Shown piece after piece: positions 1-5,890 of a stretch of DNA of 9,003 nt; the stretch's first letter is position 1; every line of letters begins with the position of its first letter. Position numbers and translations under genes: made by a program. The stretch is from Hydrogenophaga sp. (GTDB taxonomy: Bacteria; Pseudomonadota; Gammaproteobacteria; Burkholderiales; Burkholderiaceae_C), in assembly GCA_021154985.1 (NCBI GenBank), contig JAJNQE010000118.1:1-9003 (forward strand). The letters run 5' to 3'. Below the pieces are notes generated by a model. That model saw nothing but the letters and a program-made list of their open reading frames with translations. It did not search any database and was not told where the DNA came from.

Positions 1-31
1 ATCGGTGGCGGGGCAGGCAAACAGCACGGCA

Positions 32-76
32 GAACTCCCAGAAATCTGCCCCTATTGGAATTCAAACTGGGAGTTC
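32..76. repeat. 10-bp perfect inverted repeat upstream of the porin gene
   Basis: GAACTCCCAG at 32-41 is repeated as its reverse complement CTGGGAGTTC at 67-76, with a 25-base AT-richer spacer that contains GAATTC. The arms are exact and do not extend further on either side. No T-run follows the right arm, so it does not look like an intrinsic terminator. It lies about 140 bases before the porin start. It could be an operator with two half-sites or a stem in a transcript leader; the sequence alone does not decide. No gene is visible in positions 1-216. Confidence 0.5.
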
Positions 77-148
77 AGACCATCGGCAATCACCCCAAAG
101 TCCAGTGTTTATGCGGGCTCCGGGGATTCTTCAGGGACGACGAAATAC

Positions 149-173
149 GCAGGACTTCCTGCATGGTGCAGGA
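149..173 (+). promoter_or_regulatory. Two mutually exclusive hairpins in the porin leader
   Basis: GCAGGA (149-154) can pair with TCCTGC (157-162). The same TCCTGC, extended to TCCTGCA (157-163), can instead pair with TGCAGGA (167-173) across a three-base loop. The central segment is therefore shared and only one stem can form at a time. A further small stem, GGGAC (180-184) with GTCCC (190-194), follows. The 9-base sequence GCAACCCAT occurs at 197-205 and again at 210-218, flanking the Shine-Dalgarno GGAG (207-210). If the segment is transcribed, this arrangement could affect porin translation, but it may be chance in GC-rich DNA. No convincing promoter was found that fixes the transcript start. 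Confidence 0.3.
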
Positions 174-216
174 GGCAAGGGGACACCCAGTCCCGTGCAA
201 CCCATTGGAGCAACCC

Positions 217-1185
217 ATGAAAAAGAGCCTGATCGCTCTGGCCGTTCTGGCCACCACCGGCGCCGCCTTCGCGCAATCCAACGTCACGCTCTATGGCCGC
301 ATCGATGCGTCGGTCGGCAGCAACCGCCTCAACGGTGTGAGCACCACCCAGCTGTTCAGCGGCAACCTCACCTCCACCCGCTGGGGCCTGCGCGGCACCG
401 AAGACCTCGGTGGCGGCCTCAAGGCCATCTTTGGTCTGGAGCAGGGCTTTGACGCGAGCACCGGCACGCAGGCCGCCGGCAGCGCATTTGACCGCCAGTC
501 CATCGTCGGCCTGAGCGGCGGCTTTGGCACGGTCAAACTGGGTCGCCACGACACCTCGTTCGACGACATCCGCGACCTGAGCCTCAGCAGCAATTTGTGG
601 GATTCGGAATTCAGCCCGACCAAGATCGCCTACACCGCCGGCGTGGCCGACTACTCCAGCCGCTCCAGCAACCAGATCCGCTACGAATCGCCTTCGTTGG
701 GTGGTTTGACCTTCGGCATCGGCCATGGTCTGGACGAAGACGCCACCGTCAAGGCCGACCTGACCTCCTACAACCTGCGCTACCGCGCAGGCGCGCTGGA
801 TGTGGGCATTGGCTTCCAGGACCAGAAGGCCAACAACCGCGAGTACACGACGATCGCGGGTGCGTACAACTTTGGCGTGGCTCGCCTGTCGGCCGGTTTC
901 AACCGCGCTGAAGTCAACGGTGGCGCCGAAGCCGACGGCTACACCATCGGCGTCAATGTGCCGATGAACGCCTTCGACTTCTCGGTGGGCTATGCCTACA
1001 GCAAGGCCAAGAACGCCGGCGCCACCACCGCCAAGGGCTCGGCCTTTGCCGCTGGCGTCACGTACGCCATGTCCAAGCGCACCAAGCTGTACGGCGGCTA
1101 CCTGGACGGTGAAGTCGAGAACGGTGCCGGCGTGACGACCACCGACCGTCGCCTGTACTCGATCGGCGTGCGCCACGACTTCTGA
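217..1185 (+). CDS. Outer-membrane porin, Gram-negative trimeric porin family (Burkholderiales type)
   Basis: This 322-residue protein should form a water-filled beta-barrel in the outer membrane for diffusion of small solutes or anions. It begins with a Sec signal peptide (KK at residues 2-3, a hydrophobic stretch, and AFA before the cut near residue 19). The mature protein opens with SNVTLYGRIDASVG, the usual first beta-strand of betaproteobacterial porins. The sequence then alternates as in a beta-barrel, with a typical GTEDLGGGLKAIFGLEQGF segment near residues 60-80. It ends in GVRHDF; the terminal phenylalanine is the usual outer-membrane assembly signal. Length matches the family (about 320-350). 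The ATG at 217 was chosen over upstream in-frame starts because GGAG lies at 207-210 and the signal peptide begins here. It converges on soxB and is probably not part of the sulfur pathway. Substrate specificity cannot be read from the sequence. Confidence 0.93.
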   Translation: MKKSLIALAVLATTGAAFAQSNVTLYGRIDASVGSNRLNGVSTTQLFSGNLTSTRWGLRGTEDLGGGLKAIFGLEQGFDASTGTQAAGSAFDRQSIVGLSGGFGTVKLGRHDTSFDDIRDLSLSSNLWDSEFSPTKIAYTAGVADYSSRSSNQIRYESPSLGGLTFGIGHGLDEDATVKADLTSYNLRYRAGALDVGIGFQDQKANNREYTTIAGAYNFGVARLSAGFNRAEVNGGAEADGYTIGVNVPMNAFDFSVGYAYSKAKNAGATTAKGSAFAAGVTYAMSKRTKLYGGYLDGEVENGAGVTTTDRRLYSIGVRHDF

Positions 1186-1220
1186 TTTCCAAGCCCTCTC
1201 GAATCTCCAAGGCTTGTTTC

Positions 1221-1252
1221 AACCCACCGCTCGCCAGGGCGGTGGGTTTTTT
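1221..1252 (+). terminator. Rho-independent terminator of the porin gene
   Basis: AACCCACCGC (1221-1230) pairs perfectly with GCGGTGGGTT (1239-1248) around an 8-base loop. The T-run is continuous from 1247 to 1252. It begins 36 bases after the porin stop codon. On the minus strand the stem is followed by GAAACAAGCC, which is not U-rich, so it should terminate soxB transcripts only weakly. Confidence 0.9.
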
Positions 1253-1267
1253 GCATGCGCAGCGGGA

Positions 1268-2992
1268 TCAGGCCGCCAGACCGGGGTTGCCGTCCATGCC
1301 GATGATGCGCGGCGTGTTGATCTGCACGCCCTTGATGACCTTCTTGTCGCGTAGATAGCCCGAGACCACGTCCCAGATGGGTTCGCCCTGGGCGCCCTCC
1401 TGGACCGACGCCCAGCCCGCCACCTTGTAGGTCTTGTCGGCCTCGATCAGCTGGCCCTTGAGCGTCATGTTGTTGATGCGCTGGCCCATGGCGGCGTTGG
1501 GTGTCACGGTGTACTGCATGCCACCCACGCGCACCATGTCGCCGCCCTGCTGGTAGTAGGGATCGGGGTTGAAGATGTTGTCGGCCACGTCTTCCAGAAT
1601 GGTCTTGATCTGCTCGCCGGTGAAGGTGTTGAGCGTGGTGGCGGGGTAGGTCAGCGCCATCTGGTCCATCATGCGCTCGTAGGTGATGGTGTCGCCCGGC
1701 AGCAGCGAGGTGCCCCAGCGAACGCCGGGTGAAAACGCGATGTCGGCGCCCTTGTTCTGCATCAGCGCGTCGCAGATCACCTGGTCCCACGAGCCGTTGA
1801 AGTTGCCACGGCGGTACAGCAGGTCTTCGGTGACAGCGAGTTTTTCGTCGAGCTTGTCCTTGTAGGGCGCGCGCACCTTGTCGATGTGCGCCTGCATGGC
1901 CGCATCGGCCGGCAGCAGGTTGGAGAAGATGGGCAGCAGCTTGTATTGAAAGCCCTGCACCTTGCCACCGCGCACGTCAAAGTCGAGCACGCCGAGGAAC
2001 TTGCTGTTGGAGCCGGCGTTGGTCACCAGCGTCTGGCCACCGGCGTTTTTCACCACGAACGGCGCGGGCATGCCGTCGTGGGTGTGGCCACCCAGAATGG
2101 CATCGATGCCGCGCACGCGGCCGGCCATCTTGATGTCGACATCCATGCCGTTGTGCGAGAGCACCACCACCACCTGCGCGCCCTTGCCGCGCGCCTCGTC
2201 CACCATCTTCTGCATGTGCTCGTCCTGGATGCCGAAGGTCCAGTCGGGCACCATGTAGCGCGGATTGGCAATGGGTGTGTAGGGAAAGGCCTGGCCGATC
2301 ACGGCCACCTGCACGCCGTTCATTTCGCGCATCGCATACGGCTTGAAGACCATGTCCTCGAAGTCGGTGGTCTTGATGTTCTGCGCGAGGAATTCCATGT
2401 TCCCCTTGAGATCTTTTTCCACGATCTCCTGCACGCGTTTGGCGCCGAAGGTGTGTTCCCAGTGCGAGGTCATCATGTTCACGCCGAGCAGCTTGCAGGC
2501 GTCCACCATGTCCTGGCCGTTGGTCCACAGCGAGGTGGCCGAGCCCTGCCAGGTGTCGCCACCGTCGAGCAGCAGCGCGTTGGGCCGGCTGGCCTTGAGC
2601 TGCTTGACCAGCGTGGCCAGGTGCGCGAAGCCGCCCACCTTGCCGTAGGTCTTGGCGGCCTGGCTGAAGTCGAGGTAGGAGAACGCATGGGCCTGTGCAG
2701 AGCCGGGCTTGAGGCCGAACTGTTTGAGCAGCTTCTCGCCCACGATGTGCGGCGGGCGGCCCACCGCCTCGGCCACACCCAGGTTCACATTGGGTTCGCG
2801 GAAGTAGATGGGTGTGAGCTGAGCGTGGCAGTCGGTGAAATGCAGAAAGCTCACATTGCCGAACTTCGGCACGTTGTACAGGCGCTCACCGGCACCCGGC
2901 GCTGCGGCGAGCACGTCGCGGTGGTTGAGGGCCATGCCGGTGGCGCTGGCCACGGCCAGCACCTGCATGAATTCGCGGCGGCTGAAACTCAT
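1268..2992 (-). CDS. soxB: SoxB, thiosulfohydrolase (dimanganese sulfate thiol esterase) of the Sox pathway
   Basis: SoxB removes the terminal sulfone of the SoxY-cysteine S-thiosulfonate as sulfate, in the periplasm. The 574-residue protein starts with a Tat signal (SRREFMQVLAV, residues 4-14). The metallophosphatase-like core shows the expected metal-site blocks: FTDCHAQ (Asp54, His56), LLDGGDTW (Asp146), SHWEH (176-180), LSHNGMDVD (His280) and GGHTHDG (His303, His305). The 5'-nucleotidase-like C-terminal domain carries the SoxB-typical FNPDPYYQQGGDMVR segment. Length is normal for SoxB. AAGGTG lies 5 bases before the ATG. It is the last gene of the cluster, 91 bases beyond soxX, with a hairpin and a candidate operator in that gap, so it may also be transcribed on its own. 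SHWEHTFG differs from the GHWEFTYG form I recall for the family. No intrinsic terminator of its own is evident. Confidence 0.97.
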   Translation of the reverse strand: MSFSRREFMQVLAVASATGMALNHRDVLAAAPGAGERLYNVPKFGNVSFLHFTDCHAQLTPIYFREPNVNLGVAEAVGRPPHIVGEKLLKQFGLKPGSAQAHAFSYLDFSQAAKTYGKVGGFAHLATLVKQLKASRPNALLLDGGDTWQGSATSLWTNGQDMVDACKLLGVNMMTSHWEHTFGAKRVQEIVEKDLKGNMEFLAQNIKTTDFEDMVFKPYAMREMNGVQVAVIGQAFPYTPIANPRYMVPDWTFGIQDEHMQKMVDEARGKGAQVVVVLSHNGMDVDIKMAGRVRGIDAILGGHTHDGMPAPFVVKNAGGQTLVTNAGSNSKFLGVLDFDVRGGKVQGFQYKLLPIFSNLLPADAAMQAHIDKVRAPYKDKLDEKLAVTEDLLYRRGNFNGSWDQVICDALMQNKGADIAFSPGVRWGTSLLPGDTITYERMMDQMALTYPATTLNTFTGEQIKTILEDVADNIFNPDPYYQQGGDMVRVGGMQYTVTPNAAMGQRINNMTLKGQLIEADKTYKVAGWASVQEGAQGEPIWDVVSGYLRDKKVIKGVQINTPRIIGMDGNPGLAA

Positions 2993-3003
2993 CTCTGCAC
3001 CTT

Positions 3004-3026
3004 AAATAACTGAACGCTGATATTTG
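3004..3026 (-). promoter_or_regulatory. Candidate Sox operator upstream of soxB (copy 2 of a shared motif)
   Basis: On the minus strand CAAATATCAGC (3026-3016) is followed by six bases and TTATTT (3009-3004). The same 11-mer, the same six-base gap and a similar TAATAC occur upstream of soxC. Here the motif also forms the inverted repeat AAATA-N12-TATTT. It abuts the soxB Shine-Dalgarno sequence, so a protein bound here could block transcription entering soxB. A role as the binding site of an ArsR-family SoxR/SqrR-like regulator is an inference; no regulator gene is present in the window. Confidence 0.5.
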
Positions 3027-3046
3027 CGCGAAATTTTTTTGAGTGG

Positions 3047-3076
3047 AAAACCCTGGCCGCTGTTGGCGACCAGGGT
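3047..3076 (-). terminator. Hairpin with short T-run between soxX and soxB (attenuator or partial terminator)
   Basis: On the minus strand ACCCTGGTCGC pairs with GCGGCCAGGGT around a CAACA loop (3076-3050): eleven pairs with one G-T wobble. A short T-run (3050-3047) follows and then CC. It starts 8 bases after the soxX stop codon. The stem is strong but the U-tract is short, so partial termination or protection of the upstream transcript end is more plausible than a complete stop. Confidence 0.6.
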
Positions 3077-3083
3077 CCACGGC

Positions 3084-3734
3084 TTACTTGTTGACCGGAG
3101 AAGCCGGGTCGAGCAGCAGCGCCATGACGTCCTGCAGCTGCTTCTGGTTCAAGATGCCCATGTGGCCCACGCGCGGCATTTGCGAACACGCGTTGTAGGC
3201 GCGCGCGTTCCAGAGCTTGCCCCAGGTGTATTCGACGATGGCCTTGCCGCCGGCGCTGTTGGGGTCGGTCACGCCGCGCAGCTTGCCGTAGTTGTAGAGG
3301 CTCGGGCCCAGCGTGCCGAAGGAGATTTCTTCCTTGCTGATCTGGTGGCAGTTGTAGCAATTGCCGCCGTTGGGCGTCCCTGCTGTGTCGGACCAGGTCA
3401 GGCCACGACCGCTCTGGGCGATCTTCTCGCCCTCCTTCCAGTCGCCGATGAACTTGCCATCGGTGGGCCATTTCACGGTCTTCATGTTGGCCGCTTCAAT
3501 GGCCTTGCTCATCTTCTCGTCCAGCGGCTTGCCGGAGGCATCGGCCACCGCGCATTCGGCGTTGGCCTGGTCCTGGTTGAGGCGGTCCAGCGTGGCAATG
3601 CCGCGCGCCTGGAACGAGTTCTTGAGCATGTCGGCCGTGGCCTTGTTCACGTCGGCCGGTGAGGGTGCCGAGGAGCAGGCCGACAGCACGAGGGCGACCA
3701 CAGGAAGCAACACGAGGGAATGGATTTTTTTCAT
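3084..3734 (-). CDS. soxX: SoxX, monohaem c-type cytochrome subunit of SoxAX, predicted lipoprotein
   Basis: SoxX pairs with SoxA to couple thiosulfate oxidatively to the SoxY cysteine and passes electrons on to a small cytochrome c. The 216-residue protein has a lipoprotein signal peptide with lipobox LSAC (Cys20), so it is probably membrane-anchored rather than soluble. One haem site, CYNCH, lies at residues 126-130, and Met186 in CSQMPRVGHMG is the likely sixth ligand. Segments SFGTLGPSLYNYGKLRG and YTWGKLWNARAYNACSQMPR are typical of SoxX. About 100 residues lie between the lipobox and the haem domain, more than in the short alphaproteobacterial form; they include Cys61, which could pair with Cys183. 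The start follows GGAG at 3744-3747 on the minus strand, 16 bases after soxA stops. Call certain; lipidation inferred from the lipobox. Confidence 0.95.
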   Translation of the reverse strand: MKKIHSLVLLPVVALVLSACSSAPSPADVNKATADMLKNSFQARGIATLDRLNQDQANAECAVADASGKPLDEKMSKAIEAANMKTVKWPTDGKFIGDWKEGEKIAQSGRGLTWSDTAGTPNGGNCYNCHQISKEEISFGTLGPSLYNYGKLRGVTDPNSAGGKAIVEYTWGKLWNARAYNACSQMPRVGHMGILNQKQLQDVMALLLDPASPVNK

Positions 3735-3750
3735 GGGTTGTGTCTCCGGA

Positions 3751-4557
3751 TCAGCGCTTGATGGCCGGCACGATGGACTCGGCCGTCTTGGCGTTCACGC
3801 CCATGTAGACCGATAGGGCGATGGTGGCGTCGCTGCCGAACTTGGGCTCGGGCCAGCGCATCTGGCGGAAACAATCGTTCAAACGAAGCTGCATGCCCCA
3901 CATCTGCGCGTTGGACACACGGTAAGCCGGCCAGGCTGCGAAGCCGATGCCGTCGCCCGGGTTCTTGGTGAGGTTGGGCAGGTCTTGCAGGCGGATGCGT
4001 TTGTCGTCGCTGCCGTGGCAGGAGGCGCACGAAAAGTCGTGCGTGCCGCCGCGCGTGAAGAACAGCTGCTTGCCGGTCTCGAACATCATCTTTTCCTGCG
4101 CGTGCTTTTGCGGCAGGTTGAAGCGCATGCCCTTGGAGGCCGTGGCCACATAGGTCGCCAGCGCGGTCACGTTGGCCATTTCGCCGCGGCCAAAAGCCGT
4201 CTTGGCAATGTCTTCAGCCTTGAAGCCCTGCAGCGTTTCCATGCAGGTGATGAGCCGCGTTTCCAGGTCCTGCACCCGCCCGGTGTCTGCAAAGTACTTG
4301 GGCAGTTCAACGAAGGCCCCCTTGATGACCCCGGGGCCCTTGCCCAGATCGCACTGCTCCAGCGTCGCCATCTTCGGGCCGCGCTTCTGTTTCCAGAGTT
4401 CCTCGCCCTTCATCTCGAACAGCTCGGCGGGGTTGCCGTCCTGCAGCATCTCGCGGTACTTGGCAATGCCTTCGGCGGCGGTGCCTTGTGCGTGTGCCGC
4501 GCAAACAGCGGACAGCGCTGCCAGCGCCATCAGCGATCGGGTCAGGGTCTTCTTCAT
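3751..4557 (-). CDS. soxA: SoxA, c-type cytochrome (L-cysteine S-thiosulfotransferase) subunit, monohaem form
   Basis: SoxA is the catalytic subunit of SoxAX: it oxidatively joins thiosulfate to the C-terminal cysteine of SoxY in the periplasm. The 268-residue protein has a Sec signal peptide (MKKTLTRSLMALAALSAVCAAHA, cleavage near 23). Only one haem motif is present, CASCH at 177-181. The N-terminal domain has lost the second haem and retains Cys69 (EQCDLG) and Cys105 (LITCME), which probably form the cystine known in monohaem SoxA proteins. The catalytic cysteine that serves as haem ligand is Cys229 in QLRLNDCFRQMRWPEP, a family hallmark. A GAGGAGA ribosome site precedes the ATG closely. 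It sits 45 bases after soxZ and 16 bases before soxX, consistent with co-transcription and one-to-one assembly with SoxX. Confidence 0.97.
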   Translation of the reverse strand: MKKTLTRSLMALAALSAVCAAHAQGTAAEGIAKYREMLQDGNPAELFEMKGEELWKQKRGPKMATLEQCDLGKGPGVIKGAFVELPKYFADTGRVQDLETRLITCMETLQGFKAEDIAKTAFGRGEMANVTALATYVATASKGMRFNLPQKHAQEKMMFETGKQLFFTRGGTHDFSCASCHGSDDKRIRLQDLPNLTKNPGDGIGFAAWPAYRVSNAQMWGMQLRLNDCFRQMRWPEPKFGSDATIALSVYMGVNAKTAESIVPAIKR

Positions 4558-4602
4558 CGGGGTCTCCTCTTGTTATCGGAACTCGGAAAAACGCGGGTGA
4601 GA

Positions 4603-4914
4603 TCAGGCGATCACCGCTTCGTCGGTGCGTGTGTCGCCCTTGTTGTCGACCCACTTGACGACGACCTTGTCACCCTTGGCGCCGCCCTTGAACTTGAACG
4701 ACAGGAACGGGTTTTGAGCCACGGCGCCGCTGAAGGCCGCTTCGAGCACGACCTTGCCGTTGTGGGTGGCTTCAACGTCGCGGATGAAGTGGCCGGGAAT
4801 GAGGGCGCCGGCCGCATCGCGGCGGGTGCCCGGCTCCATGATGTGGGACATGAGCACGCGGACGGTGGTTTCGTCGCCTGCAACGGCGGCGCGGATGCGC
4901 ATCGGATCAGCCAT
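4603..4914 (-). CDS. soxZ: SoxZ, sulfur-carrier complex subunit
   Basis: SoxZ forms the SoxYZ heterodimer that carries the growing sulfur adduct between Sox enzymes. The protein has 103 residues, the normal length. It contains MRIRAAVAGDETTVRVLMSH at the N-terminus, MEPGTRRDAAGALIPGHFI (the SoxZ form of the HxMETGxRKD block) at about 26-44, and beta-sandwich strands with NPFLSFKFKG at 68-77. There is no signal peptide, as expected for SoxZ, which is exported by the Tat system together with SoxY. A CAGGAGT ribosome site lies about 8 bases before the ATG. It begins 57 bases after the soxY stop. Confidence 0.96.
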   Translation of the reverse strand: MADPMRIRAAVAGDETTVRVLMSHIMEPGTRRDAAGALIPGHFIRDVEATHNGKVVLEAAFSGAVAQNPFLSFKFKGGAKGDKVVVKWVDNKGDTRTDEAVIA

Positions 4915-4971
4915 GTTGGACTCCTGAATTTCGGTGAATGGGGTTGTGCAAAACGTCGGGTGGCGAGGCGA

Positions 4972-5427
4972 TCAGCCGCCGCAACCGCCGAGCGTGACCT
5001 TGGTTTCCTTGAAGGCCGAAAACAGCTTGCCGTCGGCCTTGACCACGGCAAACACGTTGGAGCTCTGGCCCATCTTCAGACGGGTCTGCACGTCGGCCGC
5101 GGTGCCGGCGGGGATCTTGAAACCGGCGGCCATGGGCGTGGGGTTCTTTTCGACGATCAGGTAGATCTCGGTGGTGTTGGGAATCTTGCTGGTGGCGCCC
5201 ACGGGCACCACGGCGCCGTTTTCGGCGATGTCGGGCGCGACCACGGTGACCTGGTCGCTGTTGGCGGCGGTGCCACCCAGGGCCTTGACGGCATCGGCCA
5301 TGCTCTTGATCTCAAAACCGGCGCGGTCCATGGCGGCGTGCGCCTGGCTTTGCGTGGCGAGGCCCAGCGACACCAGCGTGGCCAGGGCCCCGGTGGTCTT
5401 GAGAGCATTTCTGCGTGAGTTGTTCAT
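4972..5427 (-). CDS. soxY: SoxY, sulfur-carrier protein with the C-terminal swinging-arm cysteine
   Basis: SoxY holds all pathway intermediates covalently on one cysteine near its C-terminus. Here the protein ends in GGCGG (residues 147-151), with the carrier Cys149 on the flexible arm. The 151-residue protein starts with a Tat signal (NNSRRNALKTTGALATLVSLGLA) and a likely cut after the QSQAHA stretch. The immunoglobulin-like core has IYLIVEKNPTPMAAGFKIP (about 88-106) and LKMGQSSNVFAVVKADGKL (about 117-135), both typical of SoxY. A strong AGGAG precedes the start. Gaps of 48 and 57 bases separate it from the cytochrome gene and soxZ. Confidence 0.97.
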   Translation of the reverse strand: MNNSRRNALKTTGALATLVSLGLATQSQAHAAMDRAGFEIKSMADAVKALGGTAANSDQVTVVAPDIAENGAVVPVGATSKIPNTTEIYLIVEKNPTPMAAGFKIPAGTAADVQTRLKMGQSSNVFAVVKADGKLFSAFKETKVTLGGCGG

Positions 5428-5475
5428 GGGGGGCTCCTGTGAAATGAGGAAAGGGCGAGAGTGTACGGGCGGGGG

Positions 5476-5814
5476 TTACTTGTCGGGGGCGCCGGCCAGG
5501 ATCCACCCTGCCAGCAACTTGAGTTCGTCGTCTTTCAACTGGGCTTGCGCGGGCATGGGCACCGGGCCGTACATGCCCGAGCCGCCCGACTTGATGCGTG
5601 CCGAGACTTTTTCCAGCGCGTCGGCCTGGCCCTGGTGTTTGGCCGCCACGTCCTTGAAAGCAGGACCCACCAATTTTTTGTCCACCGCATGGCAGGCCAT
5701 GCAGGCGCTTTTGGACGCGAGGGCCTTGGCCGCTGCCGCGTCCTGGGCCAGTGCGGCGCCGCTGAACAAGGTGAGCACGGCGGCGCTCATCAACTGGATC
5801 GAACTCATGGTCAT
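5476..5814 (-). CDS. Small cytochrome c551/c552-type protein encoded inside the sox cluster
   Basis: This 112-residue periplasmic monohaem cytochrome has a Sec signal peptide (cut after ALA, near residue 23). CMACH lies at 38-42 and the axial Met87 in MYGPVPMPAQ, the pattern of class I c551-type cytochromes. It is probably the soluble electron acceptor for SoxAX and SoxCD, delivering electrons toward the oxidase; this role is inferred from position. Its mature part closely resembles the C-terminal domain of SoxD just upstream: both have CxACH, VGPxF, AAKHxGQ, VPMPxQxQL and WIxAGA at equal spacing. The ATG at 5814 is preferred over the one at 5808 because AGGAG lies 10 bases upstream. A 76-base gap after soxD contains a degenerate copy of the candidate sox operator, so it may have its own promoter. 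Confidence 0.92.
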   Translation of the reverse strand: MTMSSIQLMSAAVLTLFSGAALAQDAAAAKALASKSACMACHAVDKKLVGPAFKDVAAKHQGQADALEKVSARIKSGGSGMYGPVPMPAQAQLKDDELKLLAGWILAGAPDK

Positions 5815-5849
5815 AGGTTAAGCACTCCTGAACGAAGGTGAAATGGGGA

Positions 5850-5871
5850 ATACGAGTAAATGCAAATATTT
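5850..5871 (-). promoter_or_regulatory. Degenerate third copy of the candidate Sox operator, upstream of the c551-type gene
   Basis: On the minus strand AAATATTTGC (5871-5862) matches AAATATCAGC of the soxC and soxB sites at eight of ten positions. It has the same orientation relative to the downstream gene and is followed by ATTTAC (compare GTTCAG and AAACAC). It lies in the 76-base gap between soxD and the cytochrome gene, 35 bases before the ATG. The match is weaker than between the other two copies, and the AT-rich octamer AAATATTT is itself a palindrome, so chance is possible. Confidence 0.3.
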
Positions 5872-5890
5872 AAGAAAGGCCGCAAGCGCC

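Noticed and set aside
55..216. N-terminal extension of the porin to an ATG at 55
   Set aside because: The extra 54 residues are not porin-like. The ATG at 217 starts a clean signal peptide and has its own GGAG.
109..1176. 355-codon open frame on the minus strand opposite the porin
   Set aside because: The porin reading has a signal peptide, barrel pattern and terminal Phe. The antisense frame has only Ala/Gly/Val/Arg bias.
1221..1252. Bidirectional terminator also serving soxB
   Set aside because: The stem is symmetric, but on the minus strand it is followed by GAAAC rather than a U-tract, so only weak termination is expected.
1886..3013. 375-codon open frame on the plus strand opposite soxB
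   Set aside because: Composition is His/Ala/Val/Gly/Leu-rich, as expected from the complement of GC-rich codons. It has no recognisable domain and overlaps a certain gene.
3985..5418. 477-codon open frame on the plus strand opposite soxA, soxZ and soxY
   Set aside because: It spans three well-identified genes and their gaps in antisense, with low-complexity Gly/His/Val/Leu content. It is a shadow of high third-position GC.
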